Shown: in pieces, positions 7,605 through 16,757 of the stretch
Numbering within the stretch: the first letter of the stretch is position 1
Layout of the letters: each line of letters begins with the position of its first letter
Origin: Planctomycetota bacterium
GTDB taxonomy: Bacteria > Planctomycetota > PUPC01 > JACPCR01
DNA length: 38,137 nt
Assembly: GCA_030740295.1 (NCBI GenBank)
Contig: JASLXP010000132.1
Location: forward strand, 1 to 38,137
Reading direction: 5' to 3'
Notes under the pieces: model-generated
The model's database searches: none
Seen by the model: the letters and a program-made list of their open reading frames with translations, nothing else
Told to the model about the DNA's origin: nothing
Program-made: the position numbers and the translations under genes

Positions 7605-10388
7605 TCAGTCATCGCTGTCTCTTGCCTGTGGGGGCACGAGGTTCCTCAAAATCTTCTGTATTGCGGCTGTGTCCAGGGGACCGCTGCTGGCGTGGGTGGT
7701 CGGTCGCTGGCGGGTGATGCTCACCACGGCAAAACCGGCCAGTTGATTATTGGTCATCGTCGTGGGATTGGGCTGCAGGCGGATGAACTCGTCCAGGTTA
7801 ATGTCGAAGATGTCGCCATTGGTGGCGTTGGCCGCGGTCTGTTCGATAAAGTGGTCCGTTGCGCCCGCGCCTTTGTCTACGCCGCGGGTGAAGATGCGAA
7901 CGTCCTCGCGGCGGATGCGGATGTCGCGAAAACGGTAAGTCAGATTGGCGAGAGAGCCGGTGGTGAACGGCTGTACCGTGACGGTGCCGGTGCCATTGTC
8001 CGGGTCATCGTAAACCCGTGCGGTTGAAATGCGGTTCACCGAGTTCTCCACGCCGAGCGCACGGCGCAGGCCGTTGCCGATGCCGATGGCTTTGTCCACC
8101 AGCCCGAGCTGCGTCGTTCGATCGTTTCCGGTCAGGTTCGGGTTGGGATGGCAGGCGTCACAGTTGCGCGGCTTCTCCTGAACCGTATGCGGGAAGTTCT
8201 GATTCATCGGCATAGAGATCAGGAAGCGGTTGTTGTCGTTCACTGTGAAGACAAAGTTGGAAAAATTCTTGGGGTTGCCCGCGGCGCCGAGAGCGGGATC
8301 GGTGACGAAGTTGGCAAAGTCGTAATCGCCATCGTTGTTTGCTCCTCTCGCGCCGGTTGCGCTGACAGCGTACAGAACCGCCTGGCCGCCGATCTGGAAC
8401 GGGCTGATCTTTCCTTCGTAGTTGATGCCCAGCACCAGGTGGTCAGGCACGGTGAGGAAACGCTCCTGATCCTGCAATCCGAGACGGGAGGTGTTGTCGA
8501 GATAGCTGGTCGCAAAATTCTTGGGGCTCTCAATCACTCCGTCCTGGTTCGTATCGCCACTCGCCGCGTTTCCGTAATCCAGAATCATGTGGCAGGAGAG
8601 GCAGTTGTTGGCCCACGTAGCGTGGCAGGTAAAGCACTCCAGCCGATTACCACCGGCCGAGTGCAGCCCGCAACCATCTGCCGCGCCGGCCTTGAAATCC
8701 GCATGATTCGGATCGAGCACATCGGCTACCTGCACCACACGGCGTGTTACTTCCGCCTGCTCATCATCTGGATCAAGCCTTCCCTGCTTGGGAGCGAATA
8801 CCTGGAAGATGTCTCCGGCGGCATCCTGGTAAATCCGCCGAGAGCCCGTGCCGGGTCCGGTGCCGTGAATTCTTCGTCCTTTTCGTGTGAGCAGATCGGC
8901 CTTTTCCGTTGGCGTGCCGTGGCAGGATTCGCATTCGATTTCGTGCTCGAAGAAGCGGTCAGAATAGATGTGACCGTCGCCGTGAAGTTCCTCGCGCGTG
9001 TGGCAGTCGACGCATTGCATGCCTCGATCTGCGTGCACGTCCGATGGGGTTTCGTCGACGCTGTTCGAGCGGTCTTCGTCGCGTATCAGGTAGTTGTTAC
9101 CGTCCGTCCTGCCGGTATCGCGTCCCCAGAGTTTGCTCTCCACATACTCACGGCCAAAGATGAAATCGCCAAGGGCTGCCGCGGGGTCGAGAGAGTTGGC
9201 CGCAGTGCGTGAAAGGAAAAACCTCGGCAGCGTCGGGAAAAAGCCGCCGGTACGCCCACCCGCGAGGTCGGCATCGTTCGAGCGATTATTCTCGGCGTGG
9301 TCATTGAAAATAGTGTCTCGGAATCCCTGGGGCCGTTCTCGAATTCCGTTGTACTCCGATCCGTGCCGGCCGCCTCGGTTGTGGCAATGGATGCACTGTT
9401 CGTCGGGCGGATAGCGCTGCATCTCGTGCCGGAAAGGATGATCTGTTTCCTCCTTGCTGATGGTGACGTCCGCAGTCTCGCTTCGGCCTTCATTCGAATA
9501 GTACACGTGGCACGCAGAGCATCCGGAGGATCGGAACTCGCCGAACCGCTTCACGCCTTCAGTGTAGATGTGGCAGCGGGCGCAATCGTTGTGCACGAAC
9601 GAGGTCATCATGCGGAACATGAAATCGCCATCGATGGCCGCGTTGTCTGGAGCATTGGGATTACGGTTGGAGAAAATGTCGCGAGGCACTTCGTTGTCGA
9701 TGCGCTCGACCGTCCCCGGGATGCTGGCATCAAAATCAGGGTCGACGATGGGCTGCCCGTTGGGGAGTACCGCGCAGACGAAGGCGTCCTTGTCCGTGTC
9801 GTCGCCTGAGACCTGTGCGAAACGATCCCTGAAGCCGTTGATGTAATAGACTCCACTTACCAGGCCGGCACTGGTGGCGTGAGTTGAGCGGCTGACGAAG
9901 TCCACGATCTCGCCGTGGCACTTGCCGGTCTCCCGGGGGAAACCACTGCCACAGGAACGATCGGCCACCAGCAAGTCCCCCGGATTGATGAAGCGTCTGT
10001 AAGCGAGGATGTCTGCATCTGAATGGTCCGTGTTATTCGCATCGTCTTCGCGCACCAGCCGCGGCCCTCTGAGAAACTGATCGTTGTTGACGTGCGAATT
10101 GGCCTCGAGTGGAAAATCACCGAAGTCAGCCGGACGCGCGACGTGCGCAGCGAGTTCTGTGGCTCCGTCCGGATCGCCGCCGTGACATTCGGAGCAGGTG
10201 AGCTGGAACAGCGGATGGATGTTTTCAATGGCGCCGTGGCATCCGGCGGCCTCGCATCCCTCGGTGGCAGAGCTGGTGACGCTGACCACTGCCTTCTTAG
10301 AGCCACAACAAACAAGGGTGACGGCCATACCAACCAGGAGGCAGGCGGCGACGATGGCTCTGAATCTCAGGCTTAAACTGCGGGACAT
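7605..10388 (-). CDS. Large multihaem c-type cytochrome (nine CXXCH plus two variant sites), probable lipoprotein
   Basis: A 927-residue protein. Nine canonical sites are seen: CSECH, CARCH, CSACH, CIHCH, CVDCH, CESCH, CFTCH, CLSCH and CDACH. Two further Cys pairs ending in CH have unusual spacing: CEAAGCH (CX4CH) right after the signal region, and CGSGFPRETGKCH (CX10CH). The N terminus has a basic start, a hydrophobic core and TLVCCGS, a lipobox-like cleavage site, so surface or periplasmic anchoring is likely. Haem density is low for the size, leaving room for large non-haem domains, as in outer-membrane cytochromes. It lies between the 11-haem and 7-haem genes in one operon with a porin. 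Probable role: terminal or outermost cytochrome of an extracellular electron conduit. The natural electron acceptor cannot be deduced. Confidence 0.9.
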   Translation of the reverse strand: MSRSLSLRFRAIVAACLLVGMAVTLVCCGSKKAVVSVTSSATEGCEAAGCHGAIENIHPLFQLTCSECHGGDPDGATELAAHVARPADFGDFPLEANSHVNNDQFLRGPRLVREDDANNTDHSDADILAYRRFINPGDLLVADRSCGSGFPRETGKCHGEIVDFVSRSTHATSAGLVSGVYYINGFRDRFAQVSGDDTDKDAFVCAVLPNGQPIVDPDFDASIPGTVERIDNEVPRDIFSNRNPNAPDNAAIDGDFMFRMMTSFVHNDCARCHIYTEGVKRFGEFRSSGCSACHVYYSNEGRSETADVTISKEETDHPFRHEMQRYPPDEQCIHCHNRGGRHGSEYNGIRERPQGFRDTIFNDHAENNRSNDADLAGGRTGGFFPTLPRFFLSRTAANSLDPAAALGDFIFGREYVESKLWGRDTGRTDGNNYLIRDEDRSNSVDETPSDVHADRGMQCVDCHTREELHGDGHIYSDRFFEHEIECESCHGTPTEKADLLTRKGRRIHGTGPGTGSRRIYQDAAGDIFQVFAPKQGRLDPDDEQAEVTRRVVQVADVLDPNHADFKAGAADGCGLHSAGGNRLECFTCHATWANNCLSCHMILDYGNAASGDTNQDGVIESPKNFATSYLDNTSRLGLQDQERFLTVPDHLVLGINYEGKISPFQIGGQAVLYAVSATGARGANNDGDYDFANFVTDPALGAAGNPKNFSNFVFTVNDNNRFLISMPMNQNFPHTVQEKPRNCDACHPNPNLTGNDRTTQLGLVDKAIGIGNGLRRALGVENSVNRISTARVYDDPDNGTGTVTVQPFTTGSLANLTYRFRDIRIRREDVRIFTRGVDKGAGATDHFIEQTAANATNGDIFDINLDEFIRLQPNPTTMTNNQLAGFAVVSITRQRPTTHASSGPLDTAAIQKILRNLVPPQARDSDD

Positions 10389-10461
10389 AGGGCGTAATAA
10401 GTAAAGAGTAACAAGTAAGTGTTGACTGTTGGCTGGTTCCGGGCCGCTGATTCCTCACAAT

Positions 10462-11433
10462 TCATGGCACACTCCCCGGCACTATCGTTCCTCTTCGGTC
10501 GTTGAAGTGACATTGTTGACAGTCCTCTGCAGGGCTGTGACAGGTGAGGCAGGCACGCATGCGGCGCCGGGCCTCGCGGGCGTGGTCGCCCCGTTCGCGG
10601 AAGGCGAATGAATGGTCTCTGGGCAAAGCTTCGTGGCAGGAAGAACAGGAATCGGATGTGTGGCATTCCGCGCAGCGTTTGCGGTCGTGCGATGCGGCGC
10701 GGCCGTGGGCCGTGCGGCGCCAGCGCGGGGTGTGGTCGCGGGGGCGCATCTCGGAGTGGCAGCCGGTACAGGTTTTCTGTTCGTGGCAGGCGCCGCACAG
10801 GTCTGGATCGTGCTCCGCCTTTCTGGCGTGAGTAACGCGGCGGAAGCGATGAGTGTGGTCGGGAGGCATCTCGTCCGCGTGCGCGTTTTTGGGCCAGCCC
10901 TTGTGGGATTTGACGAGGGGCAGGTGCGTCTCCGGGGATGCGTCCTTCATGCCTTCCGCGTGGCATGCGGTGCAATCCTCGATGGGCTTACCGGCAACGC
11001 CCTTAAAACGATGGCAACTGATGCAGAGGGCCATGGGTGGCGTCTGCGGAGTGCCGATCCTTGACTGCTTATGACAGTCCCGGCATTTCAGTTTCAGGTC
11101 CAGATGTTTCTCGTGATGGTAGGATGGGGCCTTGCGCAGGTGGCGCACCTTGTAGGCTTGAAACTGCCCCGCCTCGTGACAGGTCGCGCAGATCTTGTCA
11201 GCCACAAGCTTCATGTGCTGGGGATCGTCCTTGTCCAGCTTGTGGCAGAGCTTGCAGCTTCCTTCCTTGAAAAAGGATTCATGCTGTGAGTGGTTAAACG
11301 GCAGCTCAGAATCCGCTGCCTCGGCCGGTCCGTAAAACACTTTTTCGGTCCAGCCGGCAAAGTCCAGAAGCCCGATGACCACCAGTGACACGGCGCAAAC
11401 CAGGAACAGTTTTTCCTTCATCGTAGTCTTCAC
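10462..11433 (-). CDS. Eleven-haem periplasmic c-type cytochrome
   Basis: A 323-residue protein with eleven CXXCH motifs (CKLCH, CATCH, CRDCH, CISCH, CTACH, CGACH, CTGCH, CAECH, CSSCH, CLTCH, CQQCH) and many extra His residues for bis-His ligation. The N terminus has a hydrophobic segment (FLVCAVSLVVIGLL) and an AEAAD stretch that could be a signal-peptidase site. The start is set at GTG 11433: AAGGAGG lies five bases upstream, and the GTG overlaps the TGA of the porin gene (GTGA), so the two are translationally coupled. High haem density in a small protein fits a periplasmic wire feeding an outer-membrane porin, analogous to MtrA or OmaB in role; homology to those is not claimed. Confidence 0.92.
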   Translation of the reverse strand: MKTTMKEKLFLVCAVSLVVIGLLDFAGWTEKVFYGPAEAADSELPFNHSQHESFFKEGSCKLCHKLDKDDPQHMKLVADKICATCHEAGQFQAYKVRHLRKAPSYHHEKHLDLKLKCRDCHKQSRIGTPQTPPMALCISCHRFKGVAGKPIEDCTACHAEGMKDASPETHLPLVKSHKGWPKNAHADEMPPDHTHRFRRVTHARKAEHDPDLCGACHEQKTCTGCHSEMRPRDHTPRWRRTAHGRAASHDRKRCAECHTSDSCSSCHEALPRDHSFAFRERGDHAREARRRMRACLTCHSPAEDCQQCHFNDRRGTIVPGSVP

Positions 11434-11445
11434 GGCTTCCTCCTT
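11430..11445 (-). promoter_or_regulatory. Shine-Dalgarno and GTGA stop/start overlap coupling porin and 11-haem cytochrome
   Basis: AAGGAGG occupies 11439-11445 on the minus strand, inside the last codons of the porin gene. The GTG start (11433-11431) shares bases with the porin TGA stop (11432-11430). This decides the start and indicates coupled, roughly stoichiometric synthesis of porin and cytochrome. Confidence 0.85.
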
Positions 11446-12917
11446 GAAAATCCCCACTTGAATTCCAGGCCGATAAAGACCGCATGTGTGTATTTCACAT
11501 CGGGTGCAATTTCGCTGAGGTCGTCATCGAAGAAATAATCCAGGGAGAAAGTCGTGTTGTCCGTCACCCGCCACTTGACGCCGATCTCGGTGCCCCACGC
11601 TTCCTGGCCTTTGAATCGCACAAACTGGCTGACGTAATCATAGATCCGGTAATAGCCATACCATGAACACACCACCTTGCCGCGGCGGTAGCTGAGGCCG
11701 CCGTTCATCTCGAGGTACTGGGTCTCACCTTCATCAAAGGTGTCGAAGAAGCCCGGCGTCTGCATGGTCGAGCGGTCCCCATCGTGCCAGAGGAATTCGG
11801 CATCCGCGCTGAGGTGGGGGATCAGCCCGCGATTGGCCAGGCCGATGGAGGCTTCATGATAGCTGGTCTCGAATCCGGTCTCGTGCCTGTCGGCAATTTC
11901 GTGGCGTCGGTATTCCAGAGAGAGCGAATTCCGCCGCGTGAGGTCCTGTTCAATACTGATGAAGTAATCGTTGGAAGGCGCGAGGACCGGCAGGAACAAC
12001 CTGGGTACCCTGAGCAGGCGGGTGGCTCTATCGAAATAGGAAGTGGGATCGAAGAAAACCTGCCTTCCGCCGCTGAGCACTTTCGTGTATTCGATGAAGA
12101 AGGAAGTGCCAGTCTTCCAGATTTCGAAATCAATTCCTGCGCGCAATTCGTCCCCATCGTCATCCAACAGGCGGACGGAGGCGAAGTAATCGAGAAAGTC
12201 CCGTTCGGGAAGGGTGCCTTCAAGGGAGACCTCGAAGAGATTCTCAATGTGATAGACGTTGCTGAATTCCAGCCTGAGCCATTCGGCGGGCTCTGCCGCA
12301 AGCTGGCCACCGAAGATGCCGCGAATCGGCAGGCTCGAGCGATAACCAGCGTTCACCCCACCGAAAACCGCGATGCTGAAGGGCCCGATTTCATTGATGT
12401 CGACGCGAGCGCCATCCATCCTCACGGGCCACACCACGCCGTCCACGGCCTGACGGCCGCCGGTGAAATTGACGTCGCTCCAGACATCCTGGATCTGAAA
12501 GTAACCTTCGTAAATCCTGGCGTATCCCGCGCCCGGCAGGCGGGCATCGCGTCCGTCCGCAAATTCGTCGAGCACTTCGATGTTGTCGAGGTCGTCCTCG
12601 AAGCGTCCGGAAAAGTGGGTCCGCAGTTTTGGAGAGCCGATCCCTTTTGTGGAGAAGTTGAGCCAGAGCAGTTCATCAAAATCATTCTGGTCAACAATCT
12701 GTCCGGTCTGGTCGCCGACAAGTTCTGCTCTGAACTCGTTCCGGAGTCGCATCCTGAATTCGCTGCCGCTGAGCTCCGTGTAGTCCTCAGCGGTCGCTCG
12801 ATCCCCTGCGAGGGCCGCCAAAGCGAAGAGCATGACAGGCCAACCTGTTCGCCAGGGAGTTGGGGAGTTCAATTTCAGATTGGGTTTGACAGGCGTCCGG
12901 CTGGTGGGGGGGTGCAT
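11430..12917 (-). CDS. Outer-membrane beta-barrel porin of a porin-cytochrome operon
   Basis: A 495-residue protein with an export signal (hydrophobic VMLFALAALAG followed by ATAED). The body consists of alternating aromatic/polar strands: FRMRLRNEFRAEL, LRTHFSGRFED, YEGYFQIQDVW, FSLDYFFDDDL and others. It ends with FIGLEFKWGF plus a short basic tail, close to the aromatic C-terminal strand typical of barrels. No haem motif is present. It is the first gene of an operon with three multihaem cytochromes and overlaps the next gene by four bases. By analogy with MtrB, PioB or OmbB conduits, such a barrel houses a cytochrome across the outer membrane. I infer this role from context; sequence similarity to named families cannot be shown here. 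A sigma-54-like promoter lies about 150 bp upstream. Confidence 0.82.
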   Translation of the reverse strand: MHPPTSRTPVKPNLKLNSPTPWRTGWPVMLFALAALAGDRATAEDYTELSGSEFRMRLRNEFRAELVGDQTGQIVDQNDFDELLWLNFSTKGIGSPKLRTHFSGRFEDDLDNIEVLDEFADGRDARLPGAGYARIYEGYFQIQDVWSDVNFTGGRQAVDGVVWPVRMDGARVDINEIGPFSIAVFGGVNAGYRSSLPIRGIFGGQLAAEPAEWLRLEFSNVYHIENLFEVSLEGTLPERDFLDYFASVRLLDDDGDELRAGIDFEIWKTGTSFFIEYTKVLSGGRQVFFDPTSYFDRATRLLRVPRLFLPVLAPSNDYFISIEQDLTRRNSLSLEYRRHEIADRHETGFETSYHEASIGLANRGLIPHLSADAEFLWHDGDRSTMQTPGFFDTFDEGETQYLEMNGGLSYRRGKVVCSWYGYYRIYDYVSQFVRFKGQEAWGTEIGVKWRVTDNTTFSLDYFFDDDLSEIAPDVKYTHAVFIGLEFKWGFSRRKP

Positions 12918-13067
12918 GCAGCCTTGCTTCCCGCTGTTGTTGAAGGTGCAAATCCGAGTCGTTTATCTAAAAAGAAAACCACTCAGCTAAGAGCGGATGC
13001 ATGTGAGAATCCCAAGCGTCCGACCATGCAACATCTGAGAGGATCTCCTAACTTAACATTTATAGAG

Positions 13068-13082
13068 GCAATGAGTGTGCCA
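13068..13082 (-). promoter_or_regulatory. Sigma-54 type promoter upstream of porin-cytochrome operon
   Basis: On the minus strand the sequence reads TGGCAC, five bases, TTGC, with the GG and GC dinucleotides separated by ten bases, as in the -24/-12 consensus. Transcription would start near 13056, leaving a leader of about 140 bases before the porin ATG at 12917. Only the consensus match supports it. Confidence 0.6.
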
Positions 13083-13334
13083 TGCTTGTGACTGGTTCGC
13101 AGGAGGCAAGAGAGCGTCGCTAACCCATTGTTAAAAAGGATGATCCAGCATGGTCGAAATGTGGTCACGGTCGGACCGGCCGGAGCGGCCGAGACATTCT
13201 CGCCGGTCAAGATTTGAGAGCCGTGGAATGGAGGCTTGTATCACTGCGAGGAATGCGCTTGCCCTACAATGGTTTACGAGCCACCCGTCAGGATCTGACC
13301 ACCGCCGACATTCTGACCATCAGCGCCGTCGATT

Positions 13335-13477
13335 CTGGATGCTCGATGCTGCTGGATATGCTGTTCGATCTTGGATAGCGCTTACCACCGCTTTCAGTTT
13401 CCTATGCCCTGAATCTGAGACCGACATCACAACGACATCGGCACTTCAGAATCCAGCATCCAGTATCGAGCATCCAG
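13335..13477. repeat. Inverted pair of CTGGATG/ATCCAG words
   Basis: CTGGATGCTCGATGCTG (13335-13351) pairs with CAGTATCGAGCATCCAG (13461-13477) at 16 of 17 positions, with additional ATCCAGCATCC words on each side of the right arm. The loop is about 110 bases. The words and left/right orientation are those of the 1.7-2.15 kb arrays, in miniature. It lies just downstream of the nrdJ stop. Confidence 0.75.
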
Positions 13478-13525
13478 CATCCACGACAGCCGAAGGACTT
13501 CCCTCCTCGCCGAGGCAGTAAACCA

Positions 13526-16246
13526 CTACCCGCATCCCGAAGAATGCGCACAGTTCGGGCACGTGTAGCAGACGCCTGACCGGATCATGATCGTGCCGCA
13601 GTCCTGGCAGGCCGGCGCGTCCAGATCGCTCTGACTTGGACTTTGTGATTCTGGCACCTGCACTTTCACGTCTGCCGAGTCTGTTTCGTTTTCCGGATTG
13701 GCTTCACCGAATTTCAGGGACAGCCAGCGGAAGATGTAATCGACGGCCGATTTGGCGAAACGGATGTCTTTGTTGGCTGTAATACCGGCGGGCTCGAAAC
13801 GGGTGTTGGTGAGCTTGCGGCATAAAACGTCCAGGGGCACACCATATTGCAGCGCGATAGAGGTCATGGTAGCGATGGTGTCGACCAGGCCGCTGACAGT
13901 GCTGCCTTCTTTGGCCATGGTGATGAAGAGCTCGCCCGGTCGACCATCTGGATACATTCCAGCGGTGATGTAGCCATCGTGGCCGGCGATGTTGAACTTG
14001 TGCGTGATGGATTGCCGTTCATCGGGCAGGCGTTCCCGGACGACTCTCGCCGTTGCCGCATCTTGCACCTCCTCTTTCGATTCCTTTTTGCCGGTGTTGA
14101 GAGGCTGTACGCGCTTGCACCCATCACGATAGATCGTGGTGGCCTTGATACCGAGCCGCCACGCTTCCATGAAGACCTGCTCGATATCCTCCACCGATGC
14201 CGATTCGGGCATGTTCACGGTCTTGGAAATCGCGCCGGACAGGAACGGTTGCACTGCAGCCAGCATCTGTAGGTGGCCCCGGTGATGGATAAAGCGACTT
14301 CCGTTCATCGGCTTGAATGCACAATCGAAGACCGGCAGATGATCGTTCGACAAGTGAGGCGCGCTTTCGAGCGTCTCGTTTTCATCGAGGTAGCCCAGAA
14401 TAGCCTTGCGCTGTTCGGCACTGTAGCCCAGCCTTTCGAGCGCGACGGGCACGGTCTGGTTCACGATTTTCATCGTTCCACCTCCGACCATATTTTTGTA
14501 CTTGAAGAGCCCGAGGTCTGGCTCGATACCCGTGGTATCGCAATCCATCATGAAAGCGATGGTGCCTGTCGGCGCGAGCACGGTAGCCTGCGCGTTGCGG
14601 TAGCCATGGCGGCTTCCGAGCCCGATGGCGTCATCCCACGCGGCGGCCGCGGCAGAGAACAGATCTTTCGGCACAGAATCCGAGTCGATATGATCGAGGG
14701 AGGCGCGGTGTTGATCCATAACCCTGAAAAAAGAGTCGCGGTTTTCCTCGAACGCTTCGAATGGGCCCACTCTGGCCGACAACTGAGCGGAAGTCAGGTA
14801 AGCTTGGCCGGTCATCAGCGCTGTGACCCCAGCGGCAAACGCGCGGCCCTCATCACTGTCGTAGGGCAGGCCGTTCGCCATCAGCAGTGCGCCGAGGTTT
14901 GCGTAGCCCAGGCCCAGCGGGCGATACCGGTGGCTGTTGGAGGCTATCTTCTCCGTGGGATACGAAGCCCGGCTGACAAATATCTCCTGCGCGGCAATCA
15001 ACAGCTTCACACCGTGCGCGAAGCCATCGGTGTCGAAACTGCCGTCCGGCCGCCGAAACTTCATGAGATTCAGGGAGGCCAGGTTGCAGGCAGAGTCGTC
15101 TACAAACACGTATTCGCTGCACGGGTTGGACGCGTTAATGCGGGTGGTATCCGAACAGGGATTCCAGTTATTCATCGCGTCGTCGAACTGCACTCCCGGA
15201 TCGCCGCAACCGTGCGCGGCATCGCAAATCTTCCGGAACAGTTCACGGGCCCGGAATGTCTCGACCGGCTCGCGATTCGTCACGGCACGTGTTTGCCATT
15301 CACCGTCTTCTTCCACGGCCTGCATGAATTCATCGCTCACCCGCACGGACAGGTTCGAGTTCTGAAAGAAGACGGACCTGTAGGCTTCCCCATCGATATC
15401 ACCGTCGTAACCGGCATCCACCAGGGCCCATGCCTTCTTCTCTTCCTTCCTCTTGCATTCGATGAAGTCAATGATGTCTGGATGATCCGCATTGAGAATC
15501 TGCATCTTGGCCGCCCGGCGCGTCTTGCCGCCGGACTTGATGACCGACGAGAACGCGTCGTAGCCCTTCATAAACGAAACCGGCCCCGAAGCTTTGCCAC
15601 CCCGGACCACCATCTCTTTGGATGAACGAATCGTGCTCAGATTAGTGCCGCAGCCCGATCCGTGTTTGAACAGTATCCCCTCCGTCTTTGCCAGCTCGAG
15701 GATCGAGTCCATCGAGTCTTCAACCGAATTTATGAAACAGGCCGACACCTGCGGGTTCTCATCCACGCCAAGATTGAACCACACGGGGCTGTTAAACGCG
15801 GCCATCTGATGAATCAGGATGTATGTGAGCTCGTGCTCGAAAACATCCGCTTCTTCGGCAGTCTTGAAGTAGCCGTCAGCCTCTCCCCACTGACGAGTGG
15901 TCTTTACAACTCGATCGATGAGTTGCCTTGCGCTGCGCTCGCGTTCAGGGCTGTCTTTGGGCCCCGCAAAATACTTCGAGGCGACGATATTGGTCGCGTT
16001 TTCGGACCAGGCTTCCGGCACTTCGATGCCTTGCTGCTCGAAGACCTTTTCGCCTTTGAAGTTCGTAATACAGGCATCCCGTTCCGCCCACTCGATTTCG
16101 TCGTACGGGTGGATACCGGATTTCGTGAAATGTCTGGCGATGTGCCATCCGTTTTGGTGGTTCTCGGTGTGGCCAATTTCGGACGTCAGGCTGGCGGGTG
16201 CTTTTTCAGGGCTCGGTGAGAGCCGGCTGGGGGTCTGAACGGGCAT
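13526..16246 (-). CDS. nrdJ: Vitamin B12-dependent (class II) ribonucleoside-diphosphate reductase
   Basis: A 906-residue NrdJ-type large subunit that makes deoxyribonucleotides using an adenosylcobalamin-generated thiyl radical. Seen: FNSPVWFNLG at 151-160, a Cys near 170 (VSACFINS) as one of the redox pair, LFKHGSGCGTNLS, the NASNPCSEYVF active-site segment, and ATVLAPTGTIAFMMD for phosphate binding. The C-terminal region (after residue 780) has the extra domain of this subclass and ends in a Cys-rich zinc-ribbon-like tail (CQDCG, CYTCPNC, SSGCG). No class I small subunit or class III activase is nearby. The ATG at 16246 is preceded by AGAGGAAT. The gene is single, with about 590 bp of repeat-rich DNA upstream. 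Confidence 0.96.
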   Translation of the reverse strand: MPVQTPSRLSPSPEKAPASLTSEIGHTENHQNGWHIARHFTKSGIHPYDEIEWAERDACITNFKGEKVFEQQGIEVPEAWSENATNIVASKYFAGPKDSPERERSARQLIDRVVKTTRQWGEADGYFKTAEEADVFEHELTYILIHQMAAFNSPVWFNLGVDENPQVSACFINSVEDSMDSILELAKTEGILFKHGSGCGTNLSTIRSSKEMVVRGGKASGPVSFMKGYDAFSSVIKSGGKTRRAAKMQILNADHPDIIDFIECKRKEEKKAWALVDAGYDGDIDGEAYRSVFFQNSNLSVRVSDEFMQAVEEDGEWQTRAVTNREPVETFRARELFRKICDAAHGCGDPGVQFDDAMNNWNPCSDTTRINASNPCSEYVFVDDSACNLASLNLMKFRRPDGSFDTDGFAHGVKLLIAAQEIFVSRASYPTEKIASNSHRYRPLGLGYANLGALLMANGLPYDSDEGRAFAAGVTALMTGQAYLTSAQLSARVGPFEAFEENRDSFFRVMDQHRASLDHIDSDSVPKDLFSAAAAAWDDAIGLGSRHGYRNAQATVLAPTGTIAFMMDCDTTGIEPDLGLFKYKNMVGGGTMKIVNQTVPVALERLGYSAEQRKAILGYLDENETLESAPHLSNDHLPVFDCAFKPMNGSRFIHHRGHLQMLAAVQPFLSGAISKTVNMPESASVEDIEQVFMEAWRLGIKATTIYRDGCKRVQPLNTGKKESKEEVQDAATARVVRERLPDERQSITHKFNIAGHDGYITAGMYPDGRPGELFITMAKEGSTVSGLVDTIATMTSIALQYGVPLDVLCRKLTNTRFEPAGITANKDIRFAKSAVDYIFRWLSLKFGEANPENETDSADVKVQVPESQSPSQSDLDAPACQDCGTIMIRSGVCYTCPNCAHSSGCG

Positions 16247-16329
16247 AGATTCCTCTTTCTACAGGATGCATGAATTGCGTGGTCTGATGTGACACTACAA
16301 GAGATGGCGGTCTTTTGCGAAAAGGATGC

Positions 16330-16530
16330 CCGATGTTGGTGAGGTGGGTGGAATGATGGAGTGGAGGATTGGTGGGGTATTGGTGTGAAGAAGTGGTGGA
16401 ATGGTGGGATTCTGCAGTGATGAAGTGATGGGGTGATGGGGTGGCGGAATGGTGGGAAAATGGAATGGTGGAATGGTGGAATGGTGGAATGGTGAATTGG
16501 CGAGAAGGCGAAATGGTGGAAATGGAGTGC
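16330..16530. repeat. GGAATGGT-type low-complexity array
   Basis: A G-rich tract built from GATGG, GGTGG and GGAATGGT words; 16461-16496 is a clean period-8 run of GAATGGTG. It resembles the GAATGGT array at 34.39 kb but lacks a C-rich partner nearby. Confidence 0.85.
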
Positions 16531-16757
16531 GGGAATGTTGGGCGTGGTATGCTGAATTTCTGGGAAAAACCAGCGCAAAAAGAATCAGTTTTCTAATTTC
16601 GCGACGGCGACGCTTACTCATTACTCGTTTCACACCACAAAATACTGCGCAGACATTGCAGTCCACGCCCTCGGCGTCATGCAAAATTTTTACACCTGCG
16701 AACCTCGATACCCGAACATGTTGTGGTTTTCTCTTTGAGGCACACAAGCGAGTCATC

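Larger units (their letters stand above)
12918..13525. other. Gene-free region between porin start and nrdJ end
   Basis: About 600 bp with no convincing gene. It holds the sigma-54-like element (13068-13082) and a heptamer-derived inverted repeat (13335-13477). Short open frames here have no coding character. No cobalamin or cyclic-di-GMP riboswitch was recognised by eye. Confidence 0.6.

Noticed and set aside
8148..9212. 354-residue plus-strand frame opposite the large cytochrome
   Set aside because: Antisense to a gene with nine CXXCH motifs; no independent coding evidence.
11784..13091. 435-residue plus-strand frame opposite the porin
   Set aside because: Antisense shadow of the porin gene; the minus-strand product has a signal peptide, beta-strand pattern and coupled downstream gene.
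12918..13135. Cyclic-di-GMP (GEMM) or other riboswitch in the porin leader
   Set aside because: I looked for the conserved GEMM and cobalamin-box words on the minus strand and did not find them; a covariance-model scan would be decisive.
14273..15625. 450-residue plus-strand frame opposite nrdJ
   Set aside because: NrdJ motifs on the minus strand are unambiguous; this is a GC-driven shadow frame.
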